64,000 nt of DNA from Unio delphinus (lineage: Eukaryota > Mollusca > Bivalvia > Unionida > Unionidae). A model generated the notes under the pieces. It was not told the origin of the DNA, searched no databases, and saw only the letters and a program-made list of their open reading frames with translations. A program made the position numbers and the translations under genes. Of the stretch, positions 56,800 to 64,000 are shown in pieces (position 1 is the first letter of the stretch; the number at the start of each line of letters is the position of its first letter). Where the stretch lies: NCBI GenBank assembly GCA_029339505.1, contig JAQISU010000114.1:5444001-5508000 (forward strand). Reading direction: 5' to 3'.

Positions 56800-57366
56800 G
56801 TGGGCTCTACCCTCTGCGATATACTCCAGCAAGAGATTGGTGTGCCCCAGGACAGTATTTTATCTGTGACGCTATTTAATATCAAAATCAATAGCATCAC
56901 CAAGCGCTTAGCTCCCGGTGTGGATTGCTCTTTATATGTAGACGATGTTTTAATTTGCTATCGATCAAAGCACATGCATACAATTGAAAGGCAACTCCAA
57001 CAAAATATCAATAAGATCCAAAATTGGGCCAGTAATAACGGTTTCAAATTTTCTAAATCGAAAACAGTATGCATGCATTTCTGTCAGTTGCGAAGACATC
57101 ATGATGACCCTAGACTCACGCTGGATGGAACACTTATTCCAGTTGTTGAAGAAACAAATTTTTTGGGTATTAACTTTGACAGAAAACTGACTTTTGTACC
57201 ACACATCAAGAATTTAAAAGTTAAATGCTTAAGAGCATTAATGATACTTTTAGTAATTGCGCACACTGACTGGGGTGCTGATAAAACGGTCCTCCTCAAT
57301 TTGTATAGAACATTTATCCGCTTCATTCTAGACTATGGATGGATTGTTTATGGTTCAGCTAGGTAG
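56800..57366 (+). pseudogene. LINE reverse transcriptase, catalytic part
   Basis: 188 open codons with GVPQDSILSVTLFNIKIN, LYVDDVLICY (the catalytic YVDD) and the thumb-side NFLGINFDRKL. Upstream RT motifs (PKPGNDNKDPNSYRPIAL and FYLEKAYDTTWK) are in interrupted frames at 56440-56700. It ends at a TAG inside GSAR. Confidence 0.75.
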
Positions 57367-57825
57367 TCCTATTTGAAAATGCTTGACCCAATTCATCATC
57401 AGGGAATAATACTCGCTCTAGGAGCATTTCAAACATCTCCATGCAAAAGCCTACTCGCGGAAGCGAATTAACCACCTTTATCGCATCGCAGAGAAATTTC
57501 TTCTGCACAATACGCACTGAAGTTAAAATGAAACCCTCAGAACCCTGCTTTTTCGGCTGTTTTTCAACCAAAATACAGAACTTTATATGGAAATAACCCA
57601 AATGCCATACCTTCATTTGGCATCAGAACATCATCCAGCTTTGGCAATATCAACAATAACCTCTATACAGTTCAGAAAACGTTTGTCTCGAAAACACCAC
57701 CTTGGCTACTTAAGCAATCAAAAGTGGTTTTTACGTTACACGATGGGAATTAATCTGAAACAAACCCTTCCATATTCCTGAAATCTTATCATGAACTTCT
57801 CAACTATTTTACAAATTACACTAAA

Positions 57826-58443
57826 TTTTATACTGATGGATCAAAGGTTGATGACAAGACTGCTGCAGCCTTCATTAGTGGCAAACACATAACCAAAGTG
57901 CGCTTGCCAAACGATGCGTCCATATTTTTAGTGGAAATCAGAGCAATAGACCTTGCACTGAAATTTATCGAACAAAAACGCATTTTAAATAGCATTATCT
58001 TCTGTGACTCATTATCAGTATTTCAGTCGCTACACCATAGAAAACTGGATAATTCATTATTAGTTGATATTCTCGTCAAACACTTGGAGCTTGGTACCTC
58101 CTACAATATTGTATACTGTTGGATACCTAGCCATATCGGTATTAGAGGTAATGAAGAAGCAGACCGGGTAGCTAAGATGGCTCTATCACAAGAATCATCG
58201 AATTTTAAATTACCGTTTACTGATTTTAAACCTTGTATCAAAAAGTACCTACGTCAGAAGTGGCAGGAGTCATGGGATGATGCAGTCAATAACAACCTTC
58301 ATGCCATCAAACCAACCCTGGGAGAATGGACTCCTTTCTACAGAACTATCCGTAGGGAGGAGGTTGTCATTGCAAGAATCAGAATCTGTCATACATACAT
58401 TACCCACTCCCACATACTAAAAGGTCAAGATCCACCAGAGTGA
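57826..58443 (+). pseudogene. LINE RNase H domain
   Basis: The catalytic D-E-D set is visible: D in YTDGSK, E in VEIRAIDLALKFIE, D in IFCDSLSVFQSL, plus a late D in GNEEADRVAK. The frame is open to 58443 (GQDPPE) and is the best preserved part of the LINE. The fragments in units 1 and 2 derive from the same segment. Confidence 0.75.
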
Positions 58444-58980
58444 GTTTCTTGCAATGAATCATTCACTGTTAAGCACTTTATGATCGAGTGTTCCGACCTG
58501 CAACCTACGCGTGATAAATACTATAATGTAAATGACATGAAGGAACTTTTCGAGAGTATACAAATCACTGGTATTTTAGATTTCATGAAGGAAGTAAATC
58601 TCTATTTTAAACTATAACTTGTATGACAGCACCTAGAATATTTATATCTAATACAAATACCACCTCTTACTTACAACATCTTATCATCAACATACACCAT
58701 TTACATCTCCCGTTGATTGGGAAGCTTCATATTTTCCTGTTACCAGCATCTTGCCATTTTATATTTAACTATTACTTTTTTTTATACCGCTGGTCGATGT
58801 TAGACCTTTCTTATTTGCAAATATCTAACCTATTGTATGGCGCTAAATAGCCTAAAAGTGCTGGTACGCCGTTAAAATTCAAACAAACAAAGAAAGCAAA
58901 CTTAATTCCGGTATAGAACTGAACTTATATCAATAATACATTGCCCAATTATGTTCAGTTATAATTAGAACTGTTTCTGC

Positions 58981-59141
58981 CAGCATCTAATTATCACTAT
59001 TAATCAATCGTTGCCAGCCAAACCCACATAAACGATATTGTATGTTCACCCATTTCTAACTAGCATCTAATTTTCATTATTAAGCAATCATGGCCAGCCA
59101 AACTCATATATACTATATTTTATGTTCACCCATCTCTAGAC
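58981..59141. repeat. 80-bp tandem duplication
   Basis: AGCATCTAATT occurs at 58982 and 59062, each followed by related sequence through CCAGCCAAAC and ATGTTCACCCAT. It is a worn two-copy repeat in unit 4 flank that matches about 4690-4740 and 16635-16690. Confidence 0.7.
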
Positions 59142-61690
59142 AGGTTTCCGTTTTATTAAATCAATCAGTGTGCGTTCCAACAAATGAAAATTCAATCAGC
59201 CGGCTCTCATTCAATAGAGCCTATATGGAATATACCCGTTTTAATATCCGCACGAACAATAAGAATATTCCAATGTGCCGCGCACTCGTCAGTCATAAAA
59301 TAGACATGAGACCGTCATTATCTGACGTCAACTGCTAGGAAAAAAGTTTTTGCTGCAACATATGACCTACATTATCTGGTACAAAACGACCTTCCGTAGA
59401 ATATCGGTATAGTGTACAGCCTTTGCAATCGTCCATTCCCGCCTAAAAAATATTTTGTCGTGCACGCTTATAGAGGAAGATTATCTACTAGCTTGAGATT
59501 GACTGCTGGAATAAGCATTTCCCTAGAAATAGTCATTATATCAAGGAGCCTTGCTTGATCGTAGCACAGAGATACCACTTTTAACCATAGTCACTGACAG
59601 CAAATCCGGACCGTTAAATTATGCATTTTCACACAGACCCCACCCCTTCAAGCCCTCTCCAACAGCATACCACTTGCTTTCGACCAAACAATGAAGCATT
59701 TTCATTCCAGAACGAGCGAGCGTGATTTGTACAGAATCACTGCAATAGCTTTTGGCATTAATTAAAATTTTCCTCATTGCATTTGTATTCAAACTAAATA
59801 CAACAGCATACATTTAGAAGGCGGATTGTTTCACTTGATAATATTATGGTCAGTTATTACGAAAAGGTTTTAAAAAAGGTCCCTTCGTTGCGTTACTATT
59901 GACCCTTATGTAACATTAACCATTGAGATCCCTGTCCACATACATTTGTATTCTTGGTTCATTATTTATTGATTAAATACATTATGATAGGTAGGTCGGT
60001 ACGTCTTCTTTCTTTTTAAGAGGGTTCCGATGCTACAACTGAATTTCTACACCTTCGTTACAGCTGTATGCTGGAATGTCTACGAACAGTTTACACATTA
60101 AAAGCAACGATTAGATGTCAAAATAAGAAGCTCCAATATTCAAGGATATTGTATTGTCACTGATAAAGTAAATTTTAAACAAATATAAGTCAATGGTCAA
60201 CTGTGGATTGTAAATAATGATACAACACGTCACTTACAAATATTTCCTTAAGTTCCACTGATACCCTGATCAGCCCTGTTCCAACTACACACTGTTTGCC
60301 ACCAGCATCTAATTGTATGTATAATAAATTAATTTGTTGTTGAAACTTTAGTTTTAGTCCGTATGCCCTCTTACTATAACATAAACAACACTAAATATAT
60401 ATGATACTCGAAAAAGGGTCAACCTTTGTTTAAATGAAGAGTGTAAAACACTTAAGAGGATTATTTATACAATATAACAAAGACTTTAATTAAGCAGTGA
60501 TGACAAATTTGACATTTTTACTTTCCGCACAATTCGATTCTCTCAGAAATAATCGCAAAAACTTATAGAAACTATTAATTCTCTCATGTACCAATACCTA
60601 CTCTAAAATGTTCAAATTTGGTACAGCCTCCATCGGTTGTAAAATTGTGATGATAAATGTAAAGCAACTCTTGACCTGACCAATTAAAATAACATACTTC
60701 AAACATAAATCACATCATGGTCCAGGAAAATAACTCAGAAGACATACCTCGTAGTGAGAATCTACATCATAGGTAGTACATACTTTATATTTCAAAGCAT
60801 TAATGACCGGAAAACACTTCATTCTAATAAAATGGTTCAAAACAGAGTTAGAGCAGTAATATTGTGTCCATCGCTTCGATATACAATGTAATTGCCAAAC
60901 ATAGGAGTGAATGTTTTGTAATTAATCACAATAGGGCCTGGTGCAATGAAACGCTTTTAAAATTGTATCTAATGTTGACATCTTTAATAAATGGACAATA
61001 CAAGCTTAGAGAATAGACGTAGATAAATATCAAATGAGGATGACAAACAGTTTGGAACTCAAATACGCATTGATAAATTAAGCTCAGTAACTAAACTACA
61101 TAGTAAAGATGTATATATGTTTACGCGTTGTTAACCAGCAATCTCTTAGCATTATTTCAATTCATACAAAATAACTTATTTGTTAAGAAATTAAAGTAAT
61201 AATAAATCATTTCCTTCTTATGCATGTGTTATTCTGTCACCTCGTGTCGGTGATAAATGATGCCTTATGTAGCATTTTTACTTACTGTGAAAAAAGATTT
61301 CACATATTAATTTTGTAAATGATTTATTGTTTCATGTAACCCTTTTAAATGATCTTTAAGGAAGGTATAAAAACAAATTTTATAACAATCCTAAATAATC
61401 AACATTTGGCAAGTATTTTATGATGCTTTGTACCTATAAGTGTATGTGTCAAGACTTAGATGTCACAAACGAAATATCAGGTGAGGGCTGAGTAAATTCT
61501 CTCGGGATTCAATATTTGCGATAGTACTCTTTTCAGTCCATAGTCTATAGAGTACATCTGTAGTAGCACTTATGTATAGATTGCTTCAAGTTTGGAACAT
61601 GTACTTATATATGACCTAAATGACACCCATTTCATTTCATATAAATGTTAGCCGACACGCTAGTATACCTGGATGTTCATACACAAACAC
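59142..61690. other. Unit 4 left flank, no gene seen
   Basis: It aligns in pieces with 6180-8390 of unit 1, for example the CACCCCxxTCxAGxCCCTCTCC block near 59640. Frames are short and not conserved. Confidence 0.5.
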
Positions 61691-61691
61691 T

Positions 61692-61775
<84 letters not shown>

Positions 61776-61994
61776 TTTAATGTCAAAGTATGATTTCATC
61801 TTATTTGAGTCACTTTCTTTTGAGATAAGTCAGAAAAGCATGGTTATTGTGCTGTTTCTAAAGAAACATACATAAAAGTAACATCAGAACATGATTAAAT
61901 ATGTAAGCCCAGTCAATTGTAAAATATAAAATCAACTGGGGCTGAAGTCACATTGAACTGGTCTGTGATCATTTCAACGTTGTCATTGTCATTG

Positions 61995-63744
61995 TCATTG
62001 AGGCAGCATTGGTTGACCATAGCTCACTTGCGCAATTCGTATGCCATTAAGGTCAGTAAAGTTTACCGGTGCGTCGTATGAAGGAGGACAACTTCCAACT
62101 GCGTTGATATTATCACATTCACCAGATCTTGCAATGAGAACGACTTTTCGGGCAGACTTCCATATTCCCATTACTGCAAAGATCGCTGATCCAAGACTAA
62201 GGATGCCAGTCATCACAGCAATTATTGTGGCCCTGACGTCGACTGTCTCTATATAGTAATAACCATACATGACCGATTGTTGGTTCAGAATGCAGGCTAC
62301 GACAAAAACTGGGAAATCGACGAGGAACCACATTGTACTTAGTATGGGGTTGTAGTGAACCTGTAATTAAAAAAATGCAATAACCTCAAAATATGCAAAG
62401 CTATAACTCTGGTCGAACTTAATATTTTCCCAAATTGAATCATGTACGAGTAAATAGCAATAGTTCCTAAGGAAATTATTGTGAAAATTGGTATTAAGTA
62501 AATTTAGTCAACGTGAATTAGTCAGGTAATGATATAAACTATTAAAGTAGGATGTGATGTTTTCTTTTTCAACATTTTGATAAATTCGTGATACCAAAAT
62601 ATACATTCTTTGAGAATAAGTTTATGAAATCATAAAACATATTGCTTCAAATTGCAGCTACACCAGGTGTCTTGTTCATTAGTTTCTTTTTAATGCTTTT
62701 GTGCATATGTGTGTGTGTGTGTAAGTGACCGTAACTAAGAGTATAATGAACAAAAATAACATAACACGATATATTTCTAAATATGTCCCTAACTTAACAC
62801 ATACCACTCCTTGATTAATTATATTTGAATCATTTGATAAAAAGAAAAGCACATTACATAAGTCTGATTACTTAACGTTATAGTTTTAGTGTCAAATCAG
62901 CACGTTTGTCAGAACGCAATGATTGTTTTAGAATATTTTACGGTATGTCGCAAAAATGATTTCTCTTTAATAAGTATCATAAATTTGCTAGTTTTTCATC
63001 AAAATTATAATATTCTACCAATTTTGTACTCTTTTCACAAGTTTTAATCGGTCATGAATAAAATTGTTTTTCTGAAATTTTCTGAAATGTTTAACATATT
63101 ACAATATACCGAAACAGCTCACATGTATGGTCCTCTCTTTTGGATTTGCAAAAGACTACTTGTCGATTCTTTAGATTCATTTCTTTTGAATCTATTATTG
63201 CAGTATAATATCTTTAACAAATAGTTTTATAACATATATATAAAAACTGTCGTATACATCTCTATGTACACTACAATGATCTTTACAAGTTAATGTCGGC
63301 GATGCTCATAACAATTATACATCGACCTGATTTAGTGCCATTTCAAAAGACTGCTCAAGTCTATGTTTGAATTTTGCTTATTGACTGAACTACAAATAAC
63401 TTTATGAAACATCTGGCTCTAAAGAAAATTGGTATATAAACCACTACTTCTACTATTACAACTAATGTAACTACTACAACGATTATTACTAGTACTACTA
63501 AAAACTAATAATACAAAATATTATTGACAGTAGATCATGCAATAGGATTAGAGATCAGATTAATACACAAATAGTGAATGTTGTCTATTTGCAACAAAGG
63601 TGGACCGTAACGAGTAGGAAAGATTTTATCATTTATGTCATATGTCACATATGATCGAAAATACAGCATTTTGCCTTAGTGCGCTCTCCGGTTCGATCCA
63701 AGATTGGACTCGTCTGACAACATCTAAAAGGACTCTACGCAATG

Positions 63745-63830
<86 letters not shown>

Positions 63831-64000
63831 ATATATATATATATATTTATTTATTTATCTATATATGTGTGTGAGAGTGTGTGTGTGTGAGTGTATATGT
63901 GTTTACTTAACTACTTAACAATCCTAATACTTACTAGAATAACAACCAGGTCCTGGAAATTGCATTTGGATGCAACCCAGAAGATGATGAACAAAAGTAC
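61995..64000 (-). CDS. Four-pass membrane protein with PPSY tail, copy 4 (partial)
   Basis: Exon 3 is 62360-61995 and exon 2 is from beyond 64000 to 63935 (last 22 codons seen, [20 protein letters not shown]). Exon 1 lies outside the window. Splice sites match the other copies (ATTCTA|GTAAGT and TTACAG|GTT). TM3, TM4, [12 protein letters not shown] and PPSYDAP are intact, with no stops or indels. The TM3-TM4 loop reads [16 protein letters not shown]. Exon 3 most resembles copy 3 (shared LGSAxFAVMG and ARSGEC), in keeping with copies 3 and 4 being separate from the 1/2 pair. Confidence 0.8.
63748..63900. repeat. (AT)n plus GT-rich microsatellite by exon 2, unit 4
   Basis: Equivalent of the compound tracts in units 1 and 2, ending 30 bp from the exon 2 donor. 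Confidence 0.9.

Larger units (their letters stand above)
54312..58895 (+). mobile_element. I/Nimb-like LINE with RNase H, 5'-truncated and decayed
   Basis: Order on the plus strand: ORF1 zinc knuckles (CGRCRDHTHHKADC and CVNCGKEHHASSKDC, 54350-54460); AP-type endonuclease (IQWNCQELKANY near 54990, VLLGDFNTNNIVWGSN near 55360, SDHFPI near 55595); reverse transcriptase (YRPIALTSC near 56480, GVPQDS near 56840, YVDD near 56935); RNase H (FYTDGSK near 57830 to SHIGIRGNEEAD near 58160); and a 3' UTR ending near 58895 with CAAACAAACAAAG. Many stops and frameshifts show it is dead. RNase H after RT places it in the I superfamily. The 5' edge falls inside the first zinc knuckle, at the border of the virus-like cluster. 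Confidence 0.85.

Overview
The window is AT-rich animal DNA. It has spliced genes with GT/AG junctions, several classes of non-LTR retrotransposon, a Penelope-like element, a tRNA-derived SINE and very abundant (AT)n, (CT)n, (GT)n, (AAT)n and (GATA)n microsatellites. The SINE body and the retroelement mix suggest a lophotrochozoan, most likely a mollusc. That is an inference; no single-copy marker fixes the species.

Layout. 1-3398 (minus strand): the 5' part of a Ty3/gypsy-type LTR retrotransposon, with a complete LTR, a tRNA-Leu primer-binding site and an open Gag-protease frame leaving the left edge. About 3660-4930: a worn end of an older tandem unit. About 5030-64000: at least four head-to-tail copies of a roughly 15-17 kb unit. 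Each carries one minus-strand, three-exon gene for a small four-pass membrane protein with a PPSY tail motif (copy 1 10669-13525, copy 2 25525-28612, copy 3 40695-43166, copy 4 61995 to the right edge). Copies 1 and 3 read as intact, copy 2 has a 1-nt frameshift in exon 1, and copy 4 is cut by the window.

The units also share old transposon relics in the same places: an RTE-like LINE ending in (ATG)n, an I/Nimb-like LINE with an RNase H domain, and SINE pieces. These serve as markers of the order of duplication. Units 1 and 2 share a LINE deletion that unit 3 lacks, so they look like the youngest pair. Unit 1 alone has a Penelope-like element inside an (AT)n microsatellite.

The most unusual stretch is 51640-54322, at the end of unit 3. 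It is a compact minus-strand series of short, closely packed or overlapping frames (coiled-coil plus beta-rich protein, basic two-hydrophobic-segment protein, structural-protein-like pieces). It looks like a decayed virus-like or large DNA-transposon-like element and abuts the 5' end of the long I/Nimb-like LINE.

Most remaining sequence is intron or flank of the repeat unit in which I see no gene. 36250-38740 is a spacer not matched elsewhere in the window.
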